DNA of 64,000 nt from Pararge aegeria (taxonomy: Eukaryota; Arthropoda; Insecta; Lepidoptera; Nymphalidae): positions 4,340,001 to 4,404,000 of the forward strand of contig NC_053181.1 of assembly GCF_905163445.1 (NCBI RefSeq), read 5' to 3'. The notes beneath the pieces were generated by a model, which worked only from the letters and a program-made list of their open reading frames with translations, searched no databases and had not been told where the DNA came from. Of the stretch, positions 11,801-22,322 are shown piece after piece. The first letter of the stretch is position 1, and every line of letters starts with the position of its first letter. The position numbers and the translations under genes are program-made.

Positions 11801-14800
11801 TCTCTCATGCTGCGAGGCTCGTTGGTTATTCTTTTATAGAGTAAGTCTTAGCATTTATAAAAGTAATGACTTAATACTTCACCCGTGGAAAAAAAAAGTA
11901 TACTCTCCGACTTTTAAATTAACTCTTACGTTAGCCGTTAAAAATCAAGTTTATAACCAATAAACTTGATTTTTAACATAGAAGAAAAGATAATGAAACA
12001 AACAAGAACAGTTTCGCGTTTATGGTTTAGTGAAGATTATGAGTACTACTCGTATAATTTTATATTGAACTTCTATAGCCGTTTTGGTGCGACCACTGTT
12101 GATGATTGACCCTCAATACGTCCCTTTTACCCAATCTAGGACATTTTCATTACCAATTAAAAATGCCACTCTCATCAAAGGCTACCGGTGGGTAGATTGT
12201 GAAGATTGAAAGTCTCATATATTTCCAATAACGTATTCCTAAAACATCCTTGGGATATTTATTTAGACTTAATAATAATAATGAACATAAGTAAAATAAA
12301 CAGAATTGTTATTATTATTAGAATCAGTTTAGTCATAGTAGGAATATTTACATATATCAGTCTGGAGAATACCAAATAGTTATGACAAAACAATGGTATG
12401 CTTATCAGATAACGAATGACGGTATTAATTGTCATAACCTGTGATCTGTTAATCACAGTGCAAACTATTTTATGCATACAGTTTCAGCAATTATATGCAG
12501 ATGCAAATTAGAACCCGAGTGGGTTTACATTATAAATAAATACTGTCATTATACACTATAAAGTTAGCAAGTTAAGTTAGTCCATCATCCATGACTCTTT
12601 TTATTCGTTTTTCAGTTAAAAATATGTCTTATTGTCTTTCGGAGGAATAATACAATCATACCAATTTATTAAAAAATAAAATTTGCTCCTTTACTGCAAG
12701 TTTTTCGGGTCTACCTAGTTCTTAAGTTCTGAGTAAAACATCATGTTTTCTCCATCTAAACGTCCAATCCTATCAGTTTATTTTAGAAACCTAATACGAA
12801 ATATTATACATTTGTAAGGTATTACGGAGGTATGTGTCAATTTGTCCTTTTCCATTAAAATTCCACTCGCCGAGGTAAGTATTTACGAAGATAAAGCATT
12901 GTCAAGTTTATGAGCACAACGATCTAGTGTAGGTGTTACTTCCAATTCCACAATACTGCATACATCGTCTTCATTTAATATCATTATGGCAACTATATCA
13001 CTACAATAAGGATCACTTTACTACATGCGGTATGCACTTTTATCGGTGTAACTTTGTGACTGCTGTATTCTCTATAAACAGATAATCCTTGTAAAAATAA
13101 ATAATAGTTATATTGTTGTTCTCATCTTCAAATACACATGTATCTAAATTGGAATTTCTATTTTAAGAATAAAATAACCATTTGAGACTTAAGATGTAAC
13201 TATTATTTGGAGATTTAAAACTGTATCGTTATAATCTTAATCGGTCTACTTTGGTAACAATCTTCCCCTTTGTATTAAGTCAGAACTGTCACATTTCAAT
13301 TACATCAATTGCTGTTATCTAATTTGTGTTTTCTAATTGGAATTATATTGCGGCCTACTTGAAATAAATAATTGTACATCATTAATTAAATAAAATTAAA
13401 ATTATATTAAATTTTCCCTTTTTTCTATTGCTGTTATTGGTTAAAGGGTTTTTAATTTTTAGGGTTAATTACTGTTCTTTCATTTTTTTATATCAGTATT
13501 AATCGATTGCTGGCATCAATTGAAACGAGAGTTGTATTCGCAAAACCTCATAGTGTGTCAGTTTTCCAAATTATAAGCTATCAAAGTTGTAATAAAGGGC
13601 TACATCGGTTATTGTTTGAATAATTAAAATTAAGCATACAAAGTATTGATTCTGATATTTATTGTTGTTCATTCATTAAAATCTGGATAACATTAAAAAC
13701 TATAGGAGGTAGGAAAAAAATCATCTAAGAAAATCAAACATGCCTTAAAATACCGAACATGTCTTACAATACCCTCAAGAATAGGTATTATTAGATTTTC
13801 TGTAATGTTTAATATCTTGTTGATCTAGGTGAGTGATGAGATGAGAGATGTTTAAGAGCCATTTATGTAATTAGTTTGAGTCTTATGTTTATTCACTAAA
13901 GATGACTAGTAAAACTTCAATAGATCTCTGAAAGAAGGTTTAGTTGGTTTTTAAGCCGACCCAAGTATCGCAGTAGCAAATTACTAGTACTGCTTACTCG
14001 TTATATCAGTTACGTAGAGTAATTGAAATTTCTCATTCATTGATGGAATAGATTTTTTTATATGTAAATTATTCCAGAAACTCCTGGTGGTGCTTTCCAT
14101 TTGAAGCCATGGAATCGTTGTCTGTACATTTAATGTGGGTTGCAGCAGCGACCTACTGTGCGATGTTAGCTCCTAAGAACCTGTTGGCGACTCTGATTGG
14201 TGTCCTTGGAATGGCGCATTTCAGTTTAGGTAAGAATTTATTTCAATTGTGAGGCCTCGATTTCGAGGAGACCCTATGTTTAGACATATCCCAAATCGTA
14301 AACAAGACGATGACATGGAAATTGGAACGGCCATGATTGTTATATGTGTTCTAAAGCCGTAAAGTCTTTTTGTATCCGTATAGTCTGGTGGTGGCTGGAG
14401 ACCGTAAATTAGTAAGCGTTTCTCAGTTATGTGCGTTTAAAAATATCACCTGCTTCGAGAAGAAACCTGCATGCCGAGAGTTCTACATAATGTTTTCAAA
14501 TGTATGTGGAGTCCACCAATTCGCACTAGGCCGGCTTGGTGGACTCCGGCCTTAACCCCTTCTCATTGTGGGAGGAGACCTGTGCCCTGTAGTGGGCCGG
14601 TAATGGGTCGATATGATGAGTGTGAATCGCCCTTCAGCACGATACACCTATGATATAAAAAGAGTGACGTGAAGCCGATGGATGAGAAATGCTGAGTATC
14701 AAGTAGAAGAAGAAGAAAAAGTCTTTCTTGCACAGAAATATAAAACTAGGTTAACAAAAAAAAAAGATAATATACATATGGACAAAGGCGGCCTTATCGC

Positions 14801-17800
14801 TTGAAGCGATCTCCTCCAGACAACCTTTGGTTGAAGAAACATATTAGAAACGGGATAGTGCAATACCTAAATTGTGCTAATTATAAACATTACATATACA
14901 ATACATACTAATTTTTATATTTAAGTCATTGACATCTGCAGGTTTAAATTAAAGGATACGTTTCGATCAGATCACTCCAATCGCAACAAGAACTGTAAAA
15001 CAACATTTTGCTACGCGGACACAAGGAAGTGCCAAAATTTACGTCACTAAAAGTTTTTCTGCGTTAGTTAAGAATTCAGGTCATTTTCTATGGATTACGG
15101 CCTGAACCCTTCGCATTCTACTAGAAGTCAGGGACTCGGAGATCTGGGCTCTGTATGAGACTGGTATCGGGTTAATAATGATGACAGGTCTACATTCAAA
15201 ACTCACATTGTTTCAGAGACACTGAATAGCTAAGGAGTAATATATTTAATGATGCTTATTTTCTACAGGTAGAGGCAGCGGTAGTTTCGGTGGCGGCCTC
15301 CTAATTGCTTCTTTGGGTACAAGAGAAGCTTTCCGTTATATGGGGTTAATCGCTTTTCTTGGCGGTGTGCTGTATGGCCTGCTCCATTATTTTTGGCTGA
15401 GGAAAACAGCTATGACTGGTATTCGAGATGCCTGTGACCCTGATACTGGTACAGTACACATTTTAACTTCTTAAATTGTTGTGATTTCCACGACACAGAG
15501 AATCCTAGTGTGGAAATCGAAGATTTTATCTGTATTATTTGGCTTACTTTTTACGTGTTGGTTTGAAATAAATAAATAAAAAAAATCTGGTAGGGGAAAA
15601 AAAAGTAATGAATGAACACTTTTATTGCACACCAAATATAAATTCAGAAATATACATACGGGTATACAATTTGGCGGGTAACAGATTAATTTGACGGGTA
15701 AGTTTTTGATGTAAAATATCTAAAGGCGAACTCGAAACTCGAAAAAAATGCATCCCGCATGCCGTCACGAGAAACGGCATGACGCTCTCTTATGCCGCCA
15801 CACCACTGATCTCGTCTCCCTTGTATTCGCGAGTCATAAAATTAGAATTTTAAATGCGAAAGTTTGTTGGTTTATTTGTTTGTTACCTATGTTCGATTTT
15901 GTTCAATGCATAAGTGTGTTAATAAGCCCTAACAATAGTTGGCCTATTTAAATTTCAATGGGCTCCATGCTTATTTTTATCCGGTTTACAGAAAGCGGGG
16001 AAGGTGACAAGCTGAACGGCGAGCCATTACGCAAGGATGCAGAGACAATGGTATCGTTAGAGAGACTTCACATCATCACCCGCTTCAATCCACTTGGCTC
16101 TCTGCATTCGCTGTCGAGAAGCTCAAGGGCGAGGGTAAGTGGAAAATTCAAACGTTGTTTACAGTTTTGAAGTATCTAACTAAGCTCATTCAATTTTATT
16201 TATTTTTTATTGTAAGCCTTCAATCAACAACACGTCTTCTTGCGGCCCTTAATTGTATATATAGGTCTGGCACAGCTTGTCTTTTACAAACTAGTTTTTT
16301 TTTGGCACATATTTTTTTTTCTTCGACAAATTAGCCCTCGACTGCAATCTCACCTATTGGTAAGTGATGATGCAGTCTAATATGTAGGGGGCTAACCTGT
16401 TAGGTATGGTAGTCGTACCCCTAATCGGTTCCTACGCCACATCGCAACGGAACACTAAACCGCTTAGAGACACGTCTTTGTCCAAAACCAGAACAGAGAA
16501 AATTCAGAAAGGAATCGAACCTGAGGCAACAACCAACCGTCTATCTGACGTCAAACCTCTCTGGAAATGTTCTTGTTGGTTTCCACAGTTTTTACCACTT
16601 AGAGATTAATCTGAAGCTGCGTCATAACTTACAACCAGGTAAAATTGCAGCCACCGGCGAAATTGTAGTGGAATAAAAAAAAAGTGACTGTTTTTGTGTT
16701 GTTTCGTCTGTCTTAAATAAACTGAGACGTCTTAGACAGGTCATGTTCAAGCACACCCATACACGTTTAAATACGATTTTTAAGTCATCACAACTAGTTA
16801 GAGAGCCGACTGGCGCAGTGGGCAGCGTCTCTGCTTTCTGAGTCCAAGGCCGTGGGTTCGATTCCCACAACTGGAAAATGTTTGTGTGATGAACATAACT
16901 GTTTTTCAGTGTATGGGTGTTTATCTGTATATTATAAGTATTTATGTATATTATTCATAAAAATATTCATCAGTCATCTTAGTACCCATAACACAAGCTA
17001 CGTTTACTTTGGGGCTAGATGGCGATGTGTGTATTGTCGAAGTATATTTATTTATTTCTTTATTTTAACTTGTTCATCATGTCAACCGATTACCCGCACC
17101 CAGGTGTCTTCCCACAATGAGAAGGGTATAGGCCGTAGTCCACCACGCTGGCACAGTGCTTAACATCGTTTAAAGTTTTTATGTTAAGCAATGTTAAGCT
17201 CTTTAAACTATACTATATACATTTTTAGTACAACATTTTTGTTGGCAAAGCGCCTGGTGACTTAAAACAAGGTATTAGCTCGTTCAAGCACATTATTCTC
17301 GTAACTATGTTAAAATATAATTCTTTAATTAATAAAATATAATTAATTTCTTATACACTGGTTAAAGAAATAATGTGGAGAAAATTAGTAGGTAAATCAT
17401 TCATCATTAATTCATGAATGTTAGGTTCCATTTACGAAACTCAACTTATACTTTAATTGTAATTACATTATCTTCTCTAAATCTAGTATTAATGGTACTA
17501 TTTATTGGGGGTGTACTAGGATATAATAATTATAGTATCCCATTCATAGCCATCATTGGGGGCTGGAAGAAATGATGGGGTAAAATCTACTTCATAATTA
17601 ATTTTTAATAGTTATCTGAAAGATGACATCTGTTGACAAGCGGCATTCGCAATACGTGTAACAGAGTATAGCATATTGAATATAGATGGCGCTGTTAGAA
17701 AAGTTTTCGTAGATTGTACAAAATACATAAAATAATTTATTAGGACGATAAATCTATTATTAGGTACAGACAGTATTTCAGGTAATTATATGATAAAATT

Positions 17801-19669
17801 GAAGTTTAAAGGGTTTTGATCTTCGACCCCGCTTTATAGGTAAGTTTATCTAAGGAGGTAGTAAGTCTTACATATTCTATGCACTAATGGTTAAACTAAA
17901 TTGACAGGCCTAGTAATGCTCCTTCTCCAGTTAAATTAAAAAAAAAAAACCAATGTGCTAACTATGTTATTACACTACCTTTTGTTAGACATGGTTAGGA
18001 TTTATTTTATGTTTAACAGAATTATTGCCAACAATATTCATGACGGCAGAAATTAGCAATATAAACACCAATTTAATTCGGGCTTCATGATCTCGATTTA
18101 TTTGTTGATAGCTCTCTCAAGGCGACATCAACGAGCTTTGCCGAAGCCGCAGCGGAAGTAACAGCCAGCGACGCTGCAGCAATATCGAGATATCACCCAA
18201 AACTCCTCAGGGTTCAGCATCTAAGGTGGATCTGCTGCGTTCAGCACTAGAAATCAGCCACCAACAAGGCAAAGGACACATATCCAACCCTGTGCTGTCC
18301 AGTCAGAGCAGACCTACACATCAATACAAGGTAACTAACCTAACCAACTTACCTTTATTACCCTACCAGATAGAGTCCTCAGTTTCTCTAGTATAAGATC
18401 CAAAGTGAACTTCGGAATATTATCCCAAAATAGCTGAACGGATTTTTGTAAAATTTCGTAATAAAAAATCTTCTACTAAACGTGAACAGGACTTGGGACA
18501 ACACACGAGATTTTATTCCGGAAGACGGATTCTCAGGGTACATCGTCGTGTGTTAACTTTTCAGTAACCTAATGATAAAACTAACATATATAACTTATAA
18601 CGTTGGTCATTAGTTAATCTGTCAATAAAAAGTTCCTTGTTTGAGCAAGGACTGCGTTCATTGACCGCTCGTTTTCGATCAAGCACTTAGAAGCATAGAG
18701 CGACGACCTGGGATCAAGTTTAGAAATAGGTACGCAGCAGTAGGCATTTACTTTTCATATAATGTTTTGCAATGTTTTAATGAGTATACCTAACCTACTA
18801 TTTGGTTAAGGATTTTCAGAGTTAATTCCATCACAAATAAGTAATACGTACGTAAAACCTCGGTGCTAACACTACCGTGATCTTACTTATTTGCGTCTTT
18901 TTTATCTTAAATGGCTTACGCTAATTTATTGCACTGATTATGGGGTTTGTACCTACCGAGCTTCAAAATTTGTCTTACATTGTACTTTAGGTATAAGTGA
19001 AAGTGGCATGGACTAATTTGTCGGTTCATCGCTTTGGTCAACTCCTTAACCACGCTGTAGTCCACCACGCTGTCCATTCGCTGATTGCTAGATTTCATAT
19101 ACCTTTCGAGCATTATGGAGAACTCTTAGGCATGTAGGTTTTCTCACGATGTTTTCCTTTACCGTTAAAGCAAGTAAAATTTGAATTGCTTAGAGAAAAG
19201 TTAGAGGTGCCGGGCATCGAAATTAGGTCCGCCCGTATTACGGGCGGTCCTTAAAGGACCGAAGAGAAGAAAGTACAGATGAAGCTTATTAAGATTACAT
19301 ATTAATGTATATTCCAATAAGTAGTGTAGTGTAAGAGGGTGTATGAGTTTGGGCAGTAATAAGCGAAACTGCGAGTGAGCGTAGGATCTTTGGTTGCCTG
19401 ACCTCTCCGCTATACTTCTTCATTGTGTTCCTCAGCTTGCAAATAGCGCACCAAAGCTTACTCAGCGGAACAACATATCTCAGCCAGCGCTCGCGGAATA
19501 CGACAGACGTCGGGATTCCATACCTGAAGAGGCCGAGGAAGACCGTTTAACGCCAGCACAGAAACCGGCCAAGACCAAAAGCGACAACATACCACCACCA
19601 CCTACATATGACGAAGCGACCAGGGAAAAGCGAAAAAGTTGGCACTCTGATGACAGCGCTCCCACGTAA
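5867..19669 (+). CDS. MFSD6-like major facilitator superfamily transporter, 13 exons, 847 aa
   Basis: Exons: 5867-6155, 6512-6675, 9065-9261, 10127-10238, 10329-10528, 10853-11106, 11183-11437, 11696-11840, 14078-14229, 15269-15448, 15992-16134, 18112-18330, 19436-19669. All introns are GT-AG, phases agree at every junction, and the total is 2544 nt. Residues 1-96 carry TM1-2; residues 97-103 read GFLVDRF, the MFS loop motif. Residues about 150-325 form a large Cys-rich loop with three sequons (NMT, NIT, NMT), expected to be extracellular. Residues about 325-640 hold the other helices, including the MFSD6-typical stretch around FGRERLFSSIGMAIFSPITG. The tail (650-847) is polar and contains PPPPTY at 823-828, a PPxY motif for WW-domain E3 ligases. 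MFSD6 relatives are poorly understood carriers; the substrate is unknown. ATG 5867 has a good context (gaaATGg); no earlier in-frame ATG is seen. Confidence 0.93.
6979..7016. repeat. Perfect 17-bp inverted repeat, 4-base loop
   Basis: cccgctgtggatcgatg at 6979-6995 is followed by GTAG and its exact reverse complement at 7000-7016. It lies in intron 2 of the MFS gene. It is GC-rich in an AT-rich intron; origin unknown. Confidence 0.85.
7500..7770 (+). repeat. LINE 3'-end copy, family E (TTTGAA tail)
   Basis: This has the block order seen again at 23455, 41990 and 56640: 'cgtttggaa', 'cgtagc', 'ttatcac', 'cataagtgcctgtaat', ending 'tttttgaatttgaatt'. The A-rich TTTGAA tail is typical of a 5'-truncated non-LTR element. 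It lies inside intron 2 of the MFS gene. Confidence 0.6.
7840..8060. repeat. Putative MITE fragment
   Basis: A block 'tagacctgtaaatattgtttagttta' like stretch near 7880 reappears inverted near 7970-8000 ('taaactaaatagataggtcta' like), and similar blocks occur near 17893 and 36590. This suggests a non-autonomous DNA element. Boundaries are not defined. Confidence 0.3.
14405..14660 (+). repeat. SINE family B, 5'-truncated copy
   Basis: This lacks the tRNA-like head but keeps 'gttatgtgcgttt', 'tatcacctgcttcgag', 'gaaacctgcatgc', 'ttggtggactccggcc' and 'gggccggtaatgggtcgat'. Full copies are at 38555 and 53472. It lies inside intron 9 of the MFS gene. Confidence 0.7.
14765..14860 (-). repeat. LINE 3'-UTR fragment, family F
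   Basis: The reverse strand reads 'ccaaaggttgtctggaggag' then 'cttcaagcgataaggccgcc'. This intact copy shows what the interrupted plus-strand copy at 49310/52264 looked like before insertion. Confidence 0.7.
15055..15190 (+). repeat. SINE family B, 3' fragment
   Basis: A degraded tail portion ('ggattacggcctgaaccctt', 'gggttaataatgatgac') in intron 9 of the MFS gene. Confidence 0.45.
15600..15720 (-). repeat. LINE 3'-end fragment
   Basis: The plus strand reads 'aatgaatgaacacttttatt gcacacc'; the reverse complement ends in a (TTCA)n-type tail as in the copy at 56915. It lies in intron 10 of the MFS gene. Confidence 0.5.
16318..16560 (+). repeat. Dispersed repeat, family C
   Basis: The best preserved copy here: 'ttagccctcgactgcaatct', 'ggtaagtgatgatgcagtct', 'gctaacctgttagg', 'tacccctaatcgg', 'cgcttagagacacgtcttt', 'gaatcgaacct'. 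The last block is a tRNA B-box-like remnant on the reverse strand. Intron 11 of the MFS gene. Confidence 0.65.
16800..17065 (+). repeat. Full-length tRNA-derived SINE, family A (Metulj-like)
   Basis: The tRNA-like head has an A box around 'tggcgcagtgggcagcg' and a B box 'gggttcgattccc' (about 16853-16865). The body follows ('tttgtgtgatgaacat', 'cttagtacccataacacaag', 'ctttggggctagatggcgat') and ends in a TATTTATTTATT tail. The same body occurs at 21121, 32015 and, reversed, at 59058. The name Metulj-like is from memory of butterfly SINEs. Confidence 0.85.
17068..17165 (-). repeat. SINE family B fragment
   Basis: Directly follows the family A copy: 'aatgagaagggtataggccg', 'tagtccaccacgctggcaca', reading as the family B 3' part on the reverse strand. 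Confidence 0.6.
19010..19270 (-). repeat. SINE family B, degraded copy
   Basis: Shares 'tagtccaccacgctg', 'cattatggagaactctt', 'ctcacgatgttttcctt' and 'ccgttaaagcaagt' with the other reversed copies at 20150, 24710 and 33590. It lies just before the last exon of the MFS gene. Confidence 0.65.
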
Positions 19670-19853
19670 CGAAAAAAGAAAACCCGTCAAGAAATAGGAT
19701 TGAAAAGAAAAAAAAAGGTTGAGGTATACCTATATAGCCAGTTTTCGTCACGAAAGATGAAATTGTACTGAGTAGGTATATCTCAGAAAAAATAGAATGA
19801 CATGGAGACACTTCCAGAGTTATAGTTAAAATATGCTTAGTTTGAAATAATCC

Positions 19854-19859
19854 AATAAA
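19854..19859 (+). terminator. Polyadenylation signal of the MFS gene
   Basis: AATAAA lies 185 bases after the TAA stop at 19667-19669; a second AATAAA follows about 45 bases later. No other gene could use either on this strand. Confidence 0.55.
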
Positions 19860-20149
19860 ATGCTTTACAGTAAAAATAATAAGAAAAACGAACCATCATA
19901 AATAAAGAAAAACATTATTGTTATATATAACAACCTTTTAGAAGTTATTTTGATTGTTGTAAATTCGTCAATCTTTATATCAGTAAGAAAATGTAAAAAA
20001 AAAATGAATGATTGAGTAGGAGTGTTTAAAAATCCAATTGAAACATTCCATTACATTTTTAATATTTTTTATTATGTTATCTGTACTTTTATGTTTGTTA
20101 TGTTGTTTCTTCTTTCTCTGTCCCTACATTCATTTATAAGAGAAGTTAG

Positions 20150-20475
20150 CATCATCATCTTATTGCTGGCCAACTACAGGGCTCGGGTCTCCTCTCAGAA
20201 TTAGAAGGATTTAGGTCGTACTTAGTCTACCACGCTGACCAAGTGCGGATTGGTAGACTTCACACGCCGTTGAGAACTTTGTGGAGAACTCTCAGTCTTG
20301 CAGGTATCCTCACGATCTTTTCCTTCACCGTTAAAGCAAGTGATATTTAAATTGCTTAAATTATAAACACACATAGCTCCGAAAAGTCAGTGGTGCGTGC
20401 CGGGAATCGAACTTGGTCTCCACGAAAAATAGCCGAAACCTCACCCACTAGCTCTTGTCACCGCTTGCGCTACAT
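20150..20475 (-). repeat. SINE family B, near-complete copy
   Basis: On the reverse strand it runs from a tRNA-like head ('gggaatcgaact' on plus is the reversed B box, about 20401) through the body to the 'ctactgcagg'-like end. It contains 'ccttcaccgttaaagcaagt'. Confidence 0.7.
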
Positions 20476-21120
20476 TTAGGCCAAGATCTTTAGCCTACTT
20501 TAAAACGCGACAAAGCTATGTTTCTGTCATGAATTTTTCTCGTTTTAACACTAATTGGAGTCTGAGCAAAGACAAAGTAGACGATATAGACGCCTTAGTG
20601 CCTTTAGTTTATGATATGTAGGGTACATATCACAATCGTGGAGTCATTTTCGAATATCAAACTGTAACATCACAGCAAAATGAAACTTATATCTTTTTAT
20701 TAAAGCTCAAATCTGTACACATTTTTACAATCAGTGCTCCTGGTGAAACATTGACTGATTTTTTTTTTATCTAAAACGAAGTAGTAGTAAATACCTACAT
20801 TTTACTTTGATGTAACACGTCTTATTTGATTCTTATCTAATCGATAAGAATGAAATAAGACCTGTAAGATTTACAATTACAGAAATAATTTCTATTGTTA
20901 TTTGTTTTTTTATAGTTTATTATAGTATAATAATTATTTACTAAGCCCATCGATTCTTTTCTTAGTTCATATTATGTTGGTACAGGTGAGGTTTTGAGAC
21001 GAATAGCGCATGGCCATTGCCTCTAACTGCTTCAGGTGGATCCAGTTTAATGTGGACCTGCTTAAAAGTAATGAAATAACGTAGTGATCGATAAAGAAAA
21101 ATATGTGGATAAACCAAAAC

Positions 21121-21345
21121 TTTGACTGGCTGCAACCCCGCTTTCAGTCACCCCGAGTCCAAGTCCGTGGGTTCGTTTCCCAAAACTGGAAAATTTTTGT
21201 GTGATGAACATGAATGTTTTTCGGTGTCTGGGTGTTTATATGTATGTTATAAGTATTTATGTATAATATTCATAAAATATCAGTCATCTTAGTGCCCATA
21301 ACACAAGCTACGCTTACTTTGGGGCTAGATGCCGGTGAGAGTATT
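21121..21345 (+). repeat. SINE family A, degraded copy
   Basis: The A box is eroded but 'gtgggttcgtttccc', 'tttttgtgtgatgaacatga', 'cccataacacaagctacgct' and 'ggggctagatg' are kept. Confidence 0.75.
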
Positions 21346-22031
21346 TTTTATATGTTATTTCTTTAAGGTCGTTATAATTAATTGCATGTGAACTCTTACT
21401 GTTAGTTTAGAATTGTCCTACGATGTCGTTCTAAAAACCTCATTTCGTACAATTATTTAAACGAAATTATTTTCTTCCAAACTTTAATTTAAATGGAAAG
21501 GGAGAGAAGGATTTGAATAGTAGTAGATAGTCCTGTTTAGATCTAAGTAACAAACTTAAAAAAAGTTTAATTAATCATATTAATTTTATATTGCTTATTA
21601 AAAATTTACGCGTATTGCGTCCCATTTATAATATTTTTATTATTTACCCAATGAAGATAGAACTTCAATCGCAAAGAGTAAGCATCTGCTTACGAATATT
21701 CCTTCTTCCAGGAAGAACTTATTAGCGTGATATTGCTCACAGTATTTATATGTTTGCACGGTAAAATGGCCGAATAGAGACATAAGTTTTGATATCGAAT
21801 AAATAATAAGCCTAATTTCAATTATTAGCCTATTCAATTAGTTATCACAGCTGAGCGGTGGCCTCCGCCCTTATGGGAGAGAGAGTTTAGAGATTAGAAC
21901 CACTATGCTGTTCCAATGCGCGTGGATGGGCAAATCAATAATTAAATTAATTATTAAAAAAAAACCCCGACTTTCAAAATACTGTAGGCATTTTTATTAT
22001 TTTACTAGCCCATCCCTTCGGAAAATACGAT

Positions 22032-22058
22032 GCCACACACACATACTCGCACACGCAG

Positions 22059-22090
<32 letters not shown>

Positions 22091-22172
22091 GCACACGCAC
22101 ACGCACACGCACACGCACACGCACACGCACACGCACACGCACACGCACACGCACACGCACACGCACACACAC
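22032..22172. repeat. (ACACGC)n microsatellite
   Basis: About 140 bases of the hexamer ACACGC with a few substitutions, flanked by short (AC)n. The His-Ala open frame across it and the Cys-Val frame on the other strand are artefacts of the repeat. Confidence 0.95.
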
Positions 22173-22303
22173 ATTCAGAGACACATCAAGCTTATAACCG
22201 TCGTTTTTGCGTGGGGGTTAAAAGATATTTAAATAATTGTAAATTTATGAAGTTATTTTATTAAATGCATAATAGTAAACTTATAAATACTGGATGGCAT
22301 TGA

Positions 22304-22309
22304 TTTATT
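22304..22309 (-). terminator. Polyadenylation signal of lipocalin 1
   Basis: The minus strand reads AATAAA 14 bases after the TAA stop at 22325-22323. This is very close; another signal may be used further on. Confidence 0.4.
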
Positions 22310-22322
22310 TGGGACTGTACGA

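Larger units (their letters stand above)
19860..22303. other. Spacer between the convergent MFS and lipocalin genes
   Basis: Repeat-rich, AT-rich DNA with no gene: a reversed SINE B, a degraded SINE A and a hexanucleotide microsatellite (listed separately). The rest shows no coding signal. Confidence 0.6.

Noticed and set aside
17400..17590. Possible mitochondrial DNA insertion (some ND5-like reading with TGA as Trp)
   Set aside because: Only short, misordered resemblances; no block long enough to support it without a database search.
22032..22172. Long His-Ala and Cys-Val open frames
   Set aside because: They are translations of the (ACACGC)n microsatellite and have no gene context.
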